From an uncultured Solobacterium sp. (GTDB lineage Bacteria > Bacillota_I > Bacilli_A > Erysipelotrichales > Erysipelotrichaceae), in NCBI GenBank assembly GCA_900552125.1, contig URYK01000002.1:69551-133550 (forward strand): 64,000 bases of DNA. Reading direction: 5' to 3'. The notes under the pieces are model-generated. The model was given only the letters and a program-made list of their open reading frames with translations, had not been told where the DNA came from and ran no database searches. Made by a program: the position numbers and the translations under genes. Positions within the stretch are counted from its first letter, which is position 1. Every line of letters begins with the position of its first letter. Positions 34,431 through 44,362 of this stretch are shown here, piece after piece.

Positions 34431-36287
34431 TTAATCTAATTCGAACTGACCAGTATACAACTGATAATAACGTCCTTTCGCAGCCAGTAACTCATCATGA
34501 CTTCCTCGTTCAATTATTTCCCCATGATCTAATACCATAATCGCATCTGAATTACGAACAGTCGATAAACGATGCGCAATGACAAATACCGTACGATTCT
34601 CCATCAATCGATCCATACCTTTTTCAATTAATTTTTCTGTACGAGTATCAATTGAACTAGTAGCTTCATCTAAAATCAAAACCGGAGGATTTGAAATAGC
34701 TGCTCTTGCGATAGCCAATAACTGACGCTGTCCTTGAGAAAGATTAGCTCCATCACCTGTCAGCATCGTATCATAACCCTTTGGTAAACGTTTGATAAAG
34801 CTGTGTGCATTTGCCAGCTTAGCAGCTTGAATCACATCATCCATATCTGCATGCAAATTTCCATAACGAATATTATCCGCAATAGTGCCTGTAAATAAAT
34901 GTGTATCCTGTAATACAATAGAAATTGATTTTCTCAAATCTTCTTTCTTAATTAATTTCACATCTATTCCATCATAAGTTATACTACCTTCTCTAATATC
35001 ATAGAAGCGATTAATCAGATTTGTAATTGTTGTTTTTCCTGCTCCTGTACTACCTACAAAAGCAATTTTCTGTCCTGGTTTTGCATATAGATTTATTCCT
35101 TTTAGTATTGTTACGTTAGGTTCATAGCCGAAAACAACATCATGAAATCTTACATCACCTTTAAGTTCTACTAATTCTATTTGACCATCATGAGGATGTC
35201 TCCATGCCCAATAACCAGTATGTTCTTTACATTCCTGTAAAGTTCCATCTTTCAATTTGCGAACTCTAGCTAGGGTAACATGTCCTTCATCTACTTCTTC
35301 CTCTTCTTCCATCATAGAGAAAATACGCTCTGCACCTGCCATTGCGGCTAGGATAAAGTTTAACTGCTGTGTAAACTGATTAATTGGTAATGCTGTCTGT
35401 CTTACATAAACTAAATAGGAAGCTAATGCACCTAAACCAATAGATCCAGAAATAGCAAAGAAACCACCAATACATGCGACAATGGCATAATTGATATACG
35501 AAATACTTACAACAGTAGGTACTGTACGACCAGAATAAGTCAACGCTTCTGTGCTGGCTTTTCTTAATCTCTCGTTACGTTCTAGAAATTCATCATAATT
35601 TTTTTGTTCATGATTAAATACTTTAACAACTTTACTGCCTTCTACCATTTCTTCAATAAATCCATTTAAATTTCCCATAGCTGCCTGCTGATGAGAAAAA
35701 TAGAATTTACTGCGTTTACTATAATATTGTATTAAAAGATAATTAATAATCATAAAGAATAACACTATCAGAGATAATTTCCAATTTAAAATGAAAATCG
35801 CCAATAATGTTCCTGTTATCATAATAAAACTTTGAATCAGGTTATCAAAACAGTTATTTAAAGCATCCTGTACAGTATCCAAATCATTAGTAAAATGACT
35901 CATGATATCCCCATGTGCGTTAGTATCAAAGAAACGCAAAGGCAGTTTCTGCATTTTACTAAATAAATCTCTACGTATTTCCTTTACAATTTTCTGTGCT
36001 GTATGTGTCATCAGCTGTTTATAAATAGCAGTACAGATAACACCACCAAGATACATACAGATCATAAAGATAACAGCTCTTAATAATCCATCATAATCAT
36101 TTGGAAGTATGTAGTTTTCAATAATCGGATTTAATAAATACGTTCCATATAGATTTGCCCCAGCACTCAATACGACAAGAATAGCCACAAACAATAGCGC
36201 AAATTTATGATTTCCCATATAACGCAGAAAGGTTTTCATTGTTTGTTTCATATTAGCCGGCTTTTTAGAAATTCTTTGTTTAGCCAT
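34431..36287 (-). CDS. ABC multidrug exporter half-transporter (active-site subunit)
   Basis: 618 residues: six TMs in the first 330, then an insert of about 55 residues between TMD and NBD (EEEEVDEGHVTLARVRKLKD onward), then the ATPase with Walker A GSTGAGKTT, signature LSQGQRQLLAIARA and Walker B LILDEATSSID with the catalytic Glu. It pairs with the upstream gene, whose stop overlaps its ATG by one base, as a heterodimeric exporter. Regulated by the MarR protein at the head of the operon. Confidence 0.88.
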   Translation of the reverse strand: MAKQRISKKPANMKQTMKTFLRYMGNHKFALLFVAILVVLSAGANLYGTYLLNPIIENYILPNDYDGLLRAVIFMICMYLGGVICTAIYKQLMTHTAQKIVKEIRRDLFSKMQKLPLRFFDTNAHGDIMSHFTNDLDTVQDALNNCFDNLIQSFIMITGTLLAIFILNWKLSLIVLFFMIINYLLIQYYSKRSKFYFSHQQAAMGNLNGFIEEMVEGSKVVKVFNHEQKNYDEFLERNERLRKASTEALTYSGRTVPTVVSISYINYAIVACIGGFFAISGSIGLGALASYLVYVRQTALPINQFTQQLNFILAAMAGAERIFSMMEEEEEVDEGHVTLARVRKLKDGTLQECKEHTGYWAWRHPHDGQIELVELKGDVRFHDVVFGYEPNVTILKGINLYAKPGQKIAFVGSTGAGKTTITNLINRFYDIREGSITYDGIDVKLIKKEDLRKSISIVLQDTHLFTGTIADNIRYGNLHADMDDVIQAAKLANAHSFIKRLPKGYDTMLTGDGANLSQGQRQLLAIARAAISNPPVLILDEATSSIDTRTEKLIEKGMDRLMENRTVFVIAHRLSTVRNSDAIMVLDHGEIIERGSHDELLAAKGRYYQLYTGQFELD

Positions 36288-38011
36288 TATAAACCAGCTC
36301 CTTCCTGTTGTGAATAATAAATATCCTGATAAATTGAATCATTTTCTAATAAAGAGTCATGAGTTCCTATCGCATGTATCTTACCATCTTCAAGAATTAT
36401 GATCTTATCCGCATGCTGAACAGAGCTGACACGTTGTGCAATAATAATTTTTGTTGTATCGGTTAAGGTTGCTAGACCATTTCGAATATTAGCTTCAGTT
36501 GCGGTATCCACTGCACTAGTGGAGTCATCAAAAATCAAAACCTTAGGCCGTTTTAATAAAGCTCTCGCAATACATAAACGCTGTTTTTGTCCACCAGAAA
36601 CATTGACACCGCCTTGTCCTAAGTCTGTATCATAACCTTTTGGAAAGTTATGAATAAACTCATCTACACAGGCTACATGACATGCCCAATTAATATCATC
36701 ATCACTAGCATGTTCATCACCCCATAAAAGGTTTTCTCGAATTGTTCCGCTAAATAATGTATTTTTCTGTAGAACCATACCAATTGCATCACGTAAATGC
36801 TCTACCGGGTATTCCTTTACGTTCTTTCCATCAATACGAACTTCTCCTTCACTGACATCATAAAGTCTAGAAATCAGCTGAACTAATGTTGTTTTAGCTG
36901 CTCCTGTTCCACCTAATATACCTACGGTACTGCCTTTTTCAATATGCAGATTAATATCACTTAACACAAATTCTTCCGCATCTTGTTTATATTTAAAATA
37001 TACATGATCAAAATCTATTGTGCCGTTTTGTACAGTGGCATTCGCATTAGGTAAATCTTTAATATCAATTGTTTCATCTAATACTTCAATAATACGTTCC
37101 CCACTGGCAATTGATCTGGTCAGCATCAGGAATACATTACTAATCATCATTAAAGAGTTTAATATCTGTAAAACATAACTTAAGAATCCAGTTAACTCTC
37201 CAACTTTCATCGTACCTTGGAAAATCATATTTCCACCAAACCAGATAATACAAACAATAGTGCTATACATGACTAACTGGAATAAAGGAAGATTCCATAC
37301 TGATGTACGGAATGCTTTTTCACTGTTTTGACGAAGACTATTGTTTACCTTTTCAAATTTCTCTTCTTCATATCTTCCTCGTACATAAGATTTTACTACA
37401 CGTATCGCATTCAGATTTTCTTGAACAATAGTATTTACTGCATCTATAGATGTCTGCATTAATCGATATAATGGACCGACTTTACTTACAATAGTAAATA
37501 ATCCTATCCCAAGAATTGGTATCGCGATTAAGAAAACAATAGCTAATTTCGCATTGATAGTAAATGTCAAAACTAAGGCAGTTAACAACATAACCGGAGA
37601 TCGTACAATAGGACGTATACCATTACTGATAGCTGTCTGTAAGATTGTCACATCACTTGTTAATCGTGTTATTAAGGATGACGTTGAGAAGTGATCAGTA
37701 TTCGCAAAAGAGAAACTTTGTACTTTTGCAAATTCATCTTTTCTTAATTCCGCTCCAAATCCCTGTCCGGCTGTTGCGGCATAGCGAGCATATAAAACTC
37801 CTAATATCAATGCCATAATAGCACAAAGAATCATCTGCATCCCTTTCAGAAGAATATATTCTTTATCTCCATTTGCTACTCCTACATCAATAATATCAGC
37901 CATGATAATAGGAATAACTAATTCAAATATTGTTTCTGTAATTACACAAAAACAGCTGATAAATAGATATTTTTTATATGGACGCATATAAGGCCACATT
38001 CGTTTAATCAT
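36287..38011 (-). CDS. ABC multidrug exporter half-transporter (degenerate-site subunit)
   Basis: 574 residues, six TMs and one ATPase. Walker A is GGTGAAKTT, where the glycine before lysine is alanine, and Walker B ends LIFDDSTSAVD, with Asp in place of the catalytic Glu. Its signature NVSGGQKQRLCIARAL is intact and serves the partner's ATP site. This split (one canonical, one degenerate site) is known for heterodimeric exporters of the BmrCD/TM287-288 type. Second gene of the marR operon. Confidence 0.88.
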   Translation of the reverse strand: MIKRMWPYMRPYKKYLFISCFCVITETIFELVIPIIMADIIDVGVANGDKEYILLKGMQMILCAIMALILGVLYARYAATAGQGFGAELRKDEFAKVQSFSFANTDHFSTSSLITRLTSDVTILQTAISNGIRPIVRSPVMLLTALVLTFTINAKLAIVFLIAIPILGIGLFTIVSKVGPLYRLMQTSIDAVNTIVQENLNAIRVVKSYVRGRYEEEKFEKVNNSLRQNSEKAFRTSVWNLPLFQLVMYSTIVCIIWFGGNMIFQGTMKVGELTGFLSYVLQILNSLMMISNVFLMLTRSIASGERIIEVLDETIDIKDLPNANATVQNGTIDFDHVYFKYKQDAEEFVLSDINLHIEKGSTVGILGGTGAAKTTLVQLISRLYDVSEGEVRIDGKNVKEYPVEHLRDAIGMVLQKNTLFSGTIRENLLWGDEHASDDDINWACHVACVDEFIHNFPKGYDTDLGQGGVNVSGGQKQRLCIARALLKRPKVLIFDDSTSAVDTATEANIRNGLATLTDTTKIIIAQRVSSVQHADKIIILEDGKIHAIGTHDSLLENDSIYQDIYYSQQEGAGL

Positions 38012-38030
38012 ATATAATCCCCTTTCTTAT

Positions 38031-38456
38031 TTAAAAATGCTTCCCTGTCAGATTATGATACATTCGATGTAAATAATCTTTAAAGAGTTCTATTTCTTCC
38101 TCACTAAATCCTTCTAATGAATGATTTTCTACCTCTTTACAATGATCTTCCCATGCTGCAAGCGCTTGTTCTCCTTTAGGAAGTATCGTGATGGATAAAG
38201 CTCTTTTATTATTTTTCACAACCTCTCGTTTTATCATTTCCTGTTCTTCTAGATTATTTAAAATCCGAGATATTGTCGCATTTTCTACATCACAGGCTTC
38301 CGCAATATCTTTCAGCATACATTCTTCATGTCCCGCAAGATAACGCAAAACTTTTGGCTGTCCTGGGGATAAACCCATTTCTTTCATATTCTGCCGTATT
38401 CTGTTTCTTTGCGCATGAAAGGCCTTAAACATCATTTGATAAAAATTTGTTGTCAT
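38031..38456 (-). CDS. MarR-family repressor
   Basis: 141 residues with the winged-helix core MGLSPGQPKVLRYLAGHEEC, then LKDIAEACDVENATISRILN and the wing MIKREVVKNNKRALSITI. First gene of the operon with the two ABC subunits, the typical arrangement for a drug-inducible exporter. TGGAGGGGTT precedes the ATG. A repeat TAGTATGCTAACTATTAGC upstream (around 38470) overlaps the probable promoter and may be its operator. Confidence 0.88.
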   Translation of the reverse strand: MTTNFYQMMFKAFHAQRNRIRQNMKEMGLSPGQPKVLRYLAGHEECMLKDIAEACDVENATISRILNNLEEQEMIKREVVKNNKRALSITILPKGEQALAAWEDHCKEVENHSLEGFSEEEIELFKDYLHRMYHNLTGKHF

Positions 38457-38610
38457 ATAACCCCTCCATTGTTAGTATGCTAACTATTAGCAACCTAACT
38501 ATATAGTTATCTTTATTATTTGTCAATATACCAAAACACATAAATCTTAACTTTATCAAAAAAGACAAATGATTACTGTTTATAACCATCTGTCTACTTT
38601 GTTTACAAAA

Positions 38611-39609
38611 TTACCATAGTGCACTTGCTTTCTCTAATAACACACTTGCACTTCCCCCACAAATCATACCTTCTTTTGCGGCATCTGTATTTGATAAAGA
38701 GAAATGCATGATTGTGGATGTTTCTTCACTTTGAAATAGTTTTTCTGCTTGTTTTTGTACTGCAAATTCCAGACTTCCACCACCAACACTTCCTTCAATA
38801 TGCTTATCAGGGAAAATTAACATCTTACTTCCCATACCTCTAGGTGTGGAGCCTTGATGGCTTAACACAGTCGCAATAATACAATTCTTTTCTATTTTTT
38901 CCCATACTTCTGTAACACTTCCTTGTGGACGTAGCACTGCTCTTTCCTGGATTAATTCCGCAAGGATACTCACCGCTATTTCAGAAGGGGTAATCGAATG
39001 TATCTTTAAACCAATAGGCGCATGTACTTGATCTAATTCCTCTTTTGTATAACCTTGTGCCATTAAATGTTCTTTTATCATTGCATTTTTTCTTTTTGAC
39101 CCAATCATTCCTACATAGGCATGTGGAATCCTCAATACTTCTTTTAAACATTTCTCATCACTTAAATGCCCTCTTGTCACAAGTACAAAATAAGAGTCTT
39201 CATAAAACTTATACGTTGAAAACAATTGATCAAATGGCATACATACTACTTCTTTTGCCCATGAAAATCGCCCTTTATTTCCAAATTCTTTTCGATCATC
39301 AAAAACATGAACTTCAAAATCACACATACTAGCCATTTGTGCTAATGGTAATGCAATAGTACCTCCACCTAAAATATATAAAGGAGTTTTTGTTAAGACA
39401 CACTCAAACATATAAGACTTTGTATCATCTTTCCAATATGCGGTTTTCTTTTGTCCACATAATTCTCTAACTTTTTCTGTTTGTAGAAAATTAGGAAGCT
39501 GTTCATAGTTTTCCACAATCCAACATTGTGTTTGTCTATCATTTTCTAGCTGATGTACAACATACATAATTTTTTCTTTTTTTATTTGTTGTTTTAAATT
39601 TTCCAACAT
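38611..39609 (-). CDS. XdhC/CoxI-family protein with permuted domain order
   Basis: Start at 39609 (MLENLKQQIKK) behind AAAGGAGTGG; about 332 residues. Residues 75-205 are a Rossmann domain (PLYILGGGTIALPLAQMASM). Residues 225-330 match the XdhC/CoxI domain (ATVLSHQGSTPRGMGSKMLI, then EGSVGGGSLEF and MICGGSASVLLE). In classical XdhC the CoxI domain comes first, so the order is reversed here. XdhC proteins deliver and sulfurate the molybdenum cofactor; this one ends a selenium-cofactor operon, so a selenium-for-sulfur version is likely. Confidence 0.8.
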   Translation of the reverse strand: MLENLKQQIKKEKIMYVVHQLENDRQTQCWIVENYEQLPNFLQTEKVRELCGQKKTAYWKDDTKSYMFECVLTKTPLYILGGGTIALPLAQMASMCDFEVHVFDDRKEFGNKGRFSWAKEVVCMPFDQLFSTYKFYEDSYFVLVTRGHLSDEKCLKEVLRIPHAYVGMIGSKRKNAMIKEHLMAQGYTKEELDQVHAPIGLKIHSITPSEIAVSILAELIQERAVLRPQGSVTEVWEKIEKNCIIATVLSHQGSTPRGMGSKMLIFPDKHIEGSVGGGSLEFAVQKQAEKLFQSEETSTIMHFSLSNTDAAKEGMICGGSASVLLEKASALW

Positions 39610-39622
39610 GAACACCACTCCT

Positions 39623-39850
39623 TTACAACATAAGCTCTACTACTTGATGATAATTTATTTTACTATTTGAAAGAAAATCTAGTAAATCATACTTTAAAGA
39701 TAATTCACTTTTCCACGCTAATCCACACCCTGATGACAATGATGTTGGAAGTGGTATTAACCTTCCCTGAATAGGACATTGTGATTCAAAATGCATCGCA
39801 TCATTTGTTGAAGAAAAGGTAATGATGATCCATTTCTTTTTTACTCGCAT
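39623..39850 (-). CDS. DUF3343 protein of the selenium cluster
   Basis: 75 residues: IIITFSSTNDAMHFESQCP, GRLIPLPTSLSSGCGLAW. This is the DUF3343 pattern, a small protein with two conserved cysteines that often accompanies selD/yedF and the EF2568-type aminotransferase. A role as a selenium or sulfur carrier is inferred from the cysteines and context. It overlaps the aminotransferase gene by ten bases. Confidence 0.75.
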   Translation of the reverse strand: MRVKKKWIIITFSSTNDAMHFESQCPIQGRLIPLPTSLSSGCGLAWKSELSLKYDLLDFLSNSKINYHQVVELML

Positions 39851-40962
39851 ACTTCCTCCATGATATTTCGTATAGCTGAAACTGCTATATCAATTTCACT
39901 ATCTGTATTATCTTTTGAAAAGGAGAACCTCAACAATCCACATGTTTCGGTATGTAGCTGCTGATGAAGCAAAGGAGCACAATGGATACCACCTCTAGTA
40001 CATATATCATATTCCTCTGATAGTATATCCATCATTCCATCACTTGGAATATCTTTTATATACAGAGAGACTACAGGACAACGATGTATGTTGTCTTCAC
40101 ACATTATTGTTATATTTGGTATACTTTTTATTTGATCCATAAAATATGTTGTTATTTCCATTTCTTTTTTATAATCTTGTGGCTCCCTTATAGCAGCCTT
40201 TAGTGAAGCAATTAACTCCACAGGTAACGTACCTGCTTCCAGACTTTCTGGTAATGTGGATGGCTGTTCTTTTTCTAAAGATAAAAAACCGCTTCCTCCA
40301 CTTAACAAAGGAGAAATGTTAAATGGTTCTTTCATAACAATTGCGCCGATTCCTCTAGGTGTGCGTAAACCTTTATGCCCACTAAAGCATAATATATCTA
40401 TTCCTAGTTTCTCCATATCGATTACACAATGTCCCACTGCTTGTGCCGCATCTATGATTACTAAGATCTGATACTCATGCGCAATGGTTGAGATTTCTTT
40501 TATTGGCTGATATGTTCCTAATACATTGGATGCCATTGCCATAATGATTGCTTTTGTATTTGGTTTTATTTTTTTTGTTAACTCTTCAATATTTATAATT
40601 CCTTCTTCATTAAAGGATATAAAATCTAGCTGAACTCCTTTTTTCTCTATTTCATATAAGGGACGTAAAACCGAATTATGTTCCAGTGTAGTTGTAAGAA
40701 CATGATCACCTTGATGAAACATTCCTTTTATTATAATATTCAGTGCCATTGTGGCTCCACTTGTAAATACTGCCTCTCCCTTTGGTACATGAAAATATTT
40801 TTTGATATCTTCTCTTGTCTGATATACCAAACGCGAAGCATCTAAAGAAGCTTTATAACTGCCTCTTCCTGCGTTAGCATAAGTATTTGCCGCATGATAG
40901 AATGCTTGTAAAGCTTTTTCTGATTTGGGGAAAGATGTTGCGGCATGATCAAAATAAATCAT
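39841..40962 (-). CDS. Class V aminotransferase, cysteine desulfurase/selenocysteine lyase-like (EF2568 type)
   Basis: 373 residues, PLP-dependent: YFDHAATSFPKSEKAL at the start, DAAQAVGH for the cofactor ring, and the Schiff-base lysine in FSGHKGLRTPRG. The active cysteine lies in CTRGGIHCAPL. This is the EF2568 family (TIGR01977) that is found with selenium-dependent molybdenum hydroxylase maturation genes. It probably releases selenium (or sulfur) from selenocysteine or cysteine for SelD and YqeB. Starts inside the end of yqeB. Confidence 0.85.
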   Translation of the reverse strand: MIYFDHAATSFPKSEKALQAFYHAANTYANAGRGSYKASLDASRLVYQTREDIKKYFHVPKGEAVFTSGATMALNIIIKGMFHQGDHVLTTTLEHNSVLRPLYEIEKKGVQLDFISFNEEGIINIEELTKKIKPNTKAIIMAMASNVLGTYQPIKEISTIAHEYQILVIIDAAQAVGHCVIDMEKLGIDILCFSGHKGLRTPRGIGAIVMKEPFNISPLLSGGSGFLSLEKEQPSTLPESLEAGTLPVELIASLKAAIREPQDYKKEMEITTYFMDQIKSIPNITIMCEDNIHRCPVVSLYIKDIPSDGMMDILSEEYDICTRGGIHCAPLLHQQLHTETCGLLRFSFSKDNTDSEIDIAVSAIRNIMEEVCE

Positions 40963-41753
40963 TGGTTACTTCCTTTCAGATGCAATATAGCTTCCAGTAC
41001 TCCTCCTGCAATACAACGTGCTTTATCTGAAATTGTTGCGCAGTTTTCCACCTGCTCTTTTCTAGGATCAATATCTGCCATTTTTAATCCTTTCCATACA
41101 TTGAATCCATCAGGAAGAATTCCTCTTAATACTCCGGTTATAGTCGCATATACTTCTACATTATTGATAATCGCAATACATTGTCCTTTTTCCACAATAT
41201 CTCCAATGTTTGCCTTGCATTGTAAAACTCCATCACATGGCGCATGAATTACTCTTTCTTTTCCATATCCGCCAATGATTCCTGGAACACCAGTATTCGC
41301 AATAGCTTGACCTTCATAATAAATACGTCCTAAAGAATGTCCTCTTTTTGTTTCTATGACCGCATGTGCATCTTTTCCTGCTTCAAAACCAGGACCTAAT
41401 GCGATCACAATATCTGCCATTTGCATATGGGTACCTAAATTCTTTTTCGCAAGAATTGCGTCAACTACTATATCAGGATGTAAGGCTTCTAAACTTGCGC
41501 CTATCGGATCTACGAAGATCGCAACTTTTTTATTATGTATAATTTTTTCAATCTCATCTATCGTATCTGCTAATTCACAATCCACATTTTCTACTCTTGC
41601 TTTTCCTTGATAAATAGCTTCACTAAAGGATACATAACGACGAATAGAAGTAGGTTTTTCACATTCTAAAATAATTACTTCAAAACCACTTTGAAACAAT
41701 TTATATACAGTTCCACTAGCTAAATCTCCTCCCCCTCTTACTACGATTCTCAC
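40959..41753 (-). CDS. yqeB: Selenium-dependent molybdenum cofactor maturation protein YqeB
   Basis: 264 residues. N-terminal Rossmann-type VVRGGGDLASGTVYKLFQSG, then ECEKPTSIRRYVSFSEAIYQ, the characteristic opening of YqeB proteins; a later ADIVIALGPGFEAGKDAHAV and a lipoyl-like C-terminal domain follow. Genetic neighbourhood analysis in bacteria with orphan SelD ties YqeB to insertion of labile selenium into molybdenum hydroxylases. Overlaps yedF by four bases. Confidence 0.88.
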   Translation of the reverse strand: MRIVVRGGGDLASGTVYKLFQSGFEVIILECEKPTSIRRYVSFSEAIYQGKARVENVDCELADTIDEIEKIIHNKKVAIFVDPIGASLEALHPDIVVDAILAKKNLGTHMQMADIVIALGPGFEAGKDAHAVIETKRGHSLGRIYYEGQAIANTGVPGIIGGYGKERVIHAPCDGVLQCKANIGDIVEKGQCIAIINNVEVYATITGVLRGILPDGFNVWKGLKMADIDPRKEQVENCATISDKARCIAGGVLEAILHLKGSNQ

Positions 41754-42343
41754 GGTTGAATCACACCCTTCGCATACATCTGTTTCTCTACAATTTCATA
41801 CATATTCGTTACTTTTCCTACTTTTAATGTATCTAATAATTGATAATGTGATAAACATGTTCCACAGCTTAAGATTTCTACCCCTAATGCTTCTAAATTT
41901 TTCAAATCCTCTAGCACTTCAGAACCTTCACATGTTAGCTTAACACCACCATTATAAAACAATATACAAGATGGTAATACATCCATCTGTGTTAAACTAT
42001 ATAGAAAACCTTTCATCAATACTTTTCCTAATACATCATCACCGCTTCCCATGACTTCACTAGATATAACAACTACTTTATCAATTCTTGCATCTGGGAT
42101 ACAAGTAACAGTTTCCTCTTCCTCTACTATAGTTTCTCCACTTGAAAGATTGACTACAAAATCATCATTTCTTTTTTCACTTCGAATCTGATAATTTTTT
42201 TGCTTAGCAAGTTTTGTTAAATTCTGAACAGCAATTTCATTATCCACAAGTATTTCAATTGCATCTGCTTCTTTCATCGCATCTTTTGCCATAATAACGG
42301 GAATAGGACATTGTTTTCCTCTTGCGTCTAAGATTTTTTTCAT
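41750..42343 (-). CDS. yedF: Selenium metabolism protein YedF (TusA-like plus DsrE-like)
   Basis: 197 residues. Residues 1-72 are a TusA/SirA-like domain with the CPxP active cysteine C12 ([10 protein letters not shown]). Residues 90-190 are DsrE-like, with [16 protein letters not shown]. It is thought to carry or transfer selenium between the lyase and SelD. Overlaps its neighbours by four bases on each side, so the set is translated as one unit. Confidence 0.88.
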   Translation of the reverse strand: MKKILDARGKQCPIPVIMAKDAMKEADAIEILVDNEIAVQNLTKLAKQKNYQIRSEKRNDDFVVNLSSGETIVEEEETVTCIPDARIDKVVVISSEVMGSGDDVLGKVLMKGFLYSLTQMDVLPSCILFYNGGVKLTCEGSEVLEDLKNLEALGVEILSCGTCLSHYQLLDTLKVGKVTNMYEIVEKQMYAKGVIQP

Positions 42344-43377
42344 AAATGTTCTCCTTTCACATAAATTTCATATCCTTTTTTATTTTCTATTGTTCCTACA
42401 ATGCCACAAGGTAATTGTAAAGTTTTAATTTCTTCTAATAGAGTATTCGCATCCTCTTTATCCACGCTCATTAATAGACCACCACTGGTCTGCGGATCAA
42501 ATAAAATTTCTTCCATCGCAAAATCTATATTTTCAAATTTAATTTTATCTTTTAGGAAATTTCGATTTTTCTGGCCTGCTGCAGTTATATAAAACTCATC
42601 CGCATATTTTTCTACAGAAGGAAACAGTGGAAGATTTTTCGTATAAATCGTAGCACTATAAGTATCATCCAACATCTCATGTAAGTGTCCTAAAAATCCA
42701 AACCCTGTCACATCCGTACAAGCATGTACATTATATTTTTTCATAATCTCACTTGCATAACGATTTAATGTTGTCATAGATTGAATCATTTTATCATATG
42801 TTTCTTTTTCAAGAGCCTGCATACGATGCGCACTTAATAAGATACCTACACCTAAAGGTTTCGTAAGAAGTAACATATCCCCTTCTTTTACACCACAGTT
42901 TTTATATATTTTATCTGGATGTATACTTCCTGTTACACTTAAACCATATTTAATATCCTCATCTTGAATAGAATGACCGCCAGCTAATACGCCCCCTGCT
43001 TCTTCCACTTTAGAAGCACCACCCAATAAAATTTCTCCAAGTATATTCAAATCTTCTTTTTCAGGGAAACAAACGATATTTAAAGCACTTAGAACATTTC
43101 CTCCCATCGCATAAATATCACTTAATGCATTTGTTGCGGCAATTTGACCAAAAGTATAAGGATCTTCTACCATTGCGGGGAAAAAATCTAGTGTTGAAAC
43201 TAATGCTAAATCATCTCTCAATTTATATATAGCCGCATCATCCTTCGCATCATAGCCAACTAAAAGATTTGCGTCTTCTTTTCTAGGAAGTTTTGATAAT
43301 ACATGATCAAGGGCTCCAGCTCCTAGTTTTGCACTACATCCGCCACTCTTACAAAATATTTTATGTTCCAAATTCAT
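42340..43377 (-). CDS. selD: Selenide, water dikinase (selenophosphate synthetase)
   Basis: About 345 residues. The N-terminal active loop [11 protein letters not shown] has Cys (C13-14 region) and Lys, so this is a Cys-type, not selenocysteine, enzyme. PurM/AIR-synthase fold motifs follow: [27 protein letters not shown], and DPQTSGGLL. It makes selenophosphate from selenide and ATP. Head of the operon; the initiating ATG is preceded by AAGGTG at very short distance, so the start may be off by a codon. No selA, selB or tRNA-Sec in the window. Confidence 0.93.
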   Translation of the reverse strand: MNLEHKIFCKSGGCSAKLGAGALDHVLSKLPRKEDANLLVGYDAKDDAAIYKLRDDLALVSTLDFFPAMVEDPYTFGQIAATNALSDIYAMGGNVLSALNIVCFPEKEDLNILGEILLGGASKVEEAGGVLAGGHSIQDEDIKYGLSVTGSIHPDKIYKNCGVKEGDMLLLTKPLGVGILLSAHRMQALEKETYDKMIQSMTTLNRYASEIMKKYNVHACTDVTGFGFLGHLHEMLDDTYSATIYTKNLPLFPSVEKYADEFYITAAGQKNRNFLKDKIKFENIDFAMEEILFDPQTSGGLLMSVDKEDANTLLEEIKTLQLPCGIVGTIENKKGYEIYVKGEHL

Positions 43378-43447
43378 CACCTTATTTCTATAGGAATATT
43401 TTACAATACTTTTAAATTATTTTATACTATTTTCAGGAAGTGATACG

Positions 43448-44155
43448 ATGAATTCCGCAATACAAAATTTCATTGAAAAAGCCAAATTAGATAAAGAAAA
43501 AACAATATCTATCATAGGAGGAGGTGGTAAAACCTCTTTAGCCTATTCACTAAGTGATCAATTTTCTAAAAAAGAAACTACTATCTTAACTACGACTACA
43601 CATATGTTATTCCCAGAACATTTACATAAGAATCAAATCTGTTTATGTGAGGATGCATTAGAAATAAAACAAAAACTCTCATCTTCCAATCTTTTATTTC
43701 TTGCGAAACCTTTTACCAACAACAAGTTAACATCCGTATCAACTAGCTTTTTAGAGAATGTCTTGCCACAATGTGACAAAATGATCATAGAAGCCGATGG
43801 ATCAAAACACTATCCATTAAAGTTCGAAAAAGATGGGGAACCTGCTGTACCAGATTTCTCAGATTGTGTAATTCAAATAGCTGGGGCTAGTGCTTTTTTT
43901 AAACATGCAAGTGAAACATTACATCGTTATGAAATGGCAAAGGAATACTTTAAATGGGAAAATGATCCTCGAATAACAGCTTCTATTCTTTCTCAACTAT
44001 TGATTTATAATTATAATAAAGTAAAGACGAATCGTAAAATCATAGTAATTAATCAAATTGATACGTTAGAAGATGTTTCCATATTATTTCCATTAAAAGA
44101 ATTACTTCCTTATGAAATCTATTTTATATCCATAAAAGATAATCTTCTTCTATAA
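43448..44155 (+). CDS. yqeC: Selenium cofactor protein YqeC (P-loop)
   Basis: 235 residues with a P-loop SIIGGGGKTSLAYSL near residue 20, then TILTTTTHMLFPE and the family signature MIIEADGSKHYPLKFEKDGE. YqeC accompanies YqeB and SelD in organisms with selenium-dependent molybdenum hydroxylases and is thought to act in cofactor maturation as a nucleotide-dependent step. Divergent from selD, with about 68 bases between them for both promoters; CAGGAAGTG precedes its ATG. Confidence 0.88.
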   Translation: MNSAIQNFIEKAKLDKEKTISIIGGGGKTSLAYSLSDQFSKKETTILTTTTHMLFPEHLHKNQICLCEDALEIKQKLSSSNLLFLAKPFTNNKLTSVSTSFLENVLPQCDKMIIEADGSKHYPLKFEKDGEPAVPDFSDCVIQIAGASAFFKHASETLHRYEMAKEYFKWENDPRITASILSQLLIYNYNKVKTNRKIIVINQIDTLEDVSILFPLKELLPYEIYFISIKDNLLL

Positions 44156-44362
44156 TGAAAGAAAAAAGTAACACCCCTACGTTATACTCAATTGTCAAAA
44201 AAAGATGTTACAAATCAGAAGTAAAATATAAGATTTCTGTCGAATTATGAAAAATTTTTAAAATTATTCGTGTAATTTAATGTCATTTATTACACATAAT
44301 TCATTTATTTATACACAATAATCTGTTATAATTTATATAGCAATATAAATGGAGGGCTGATT

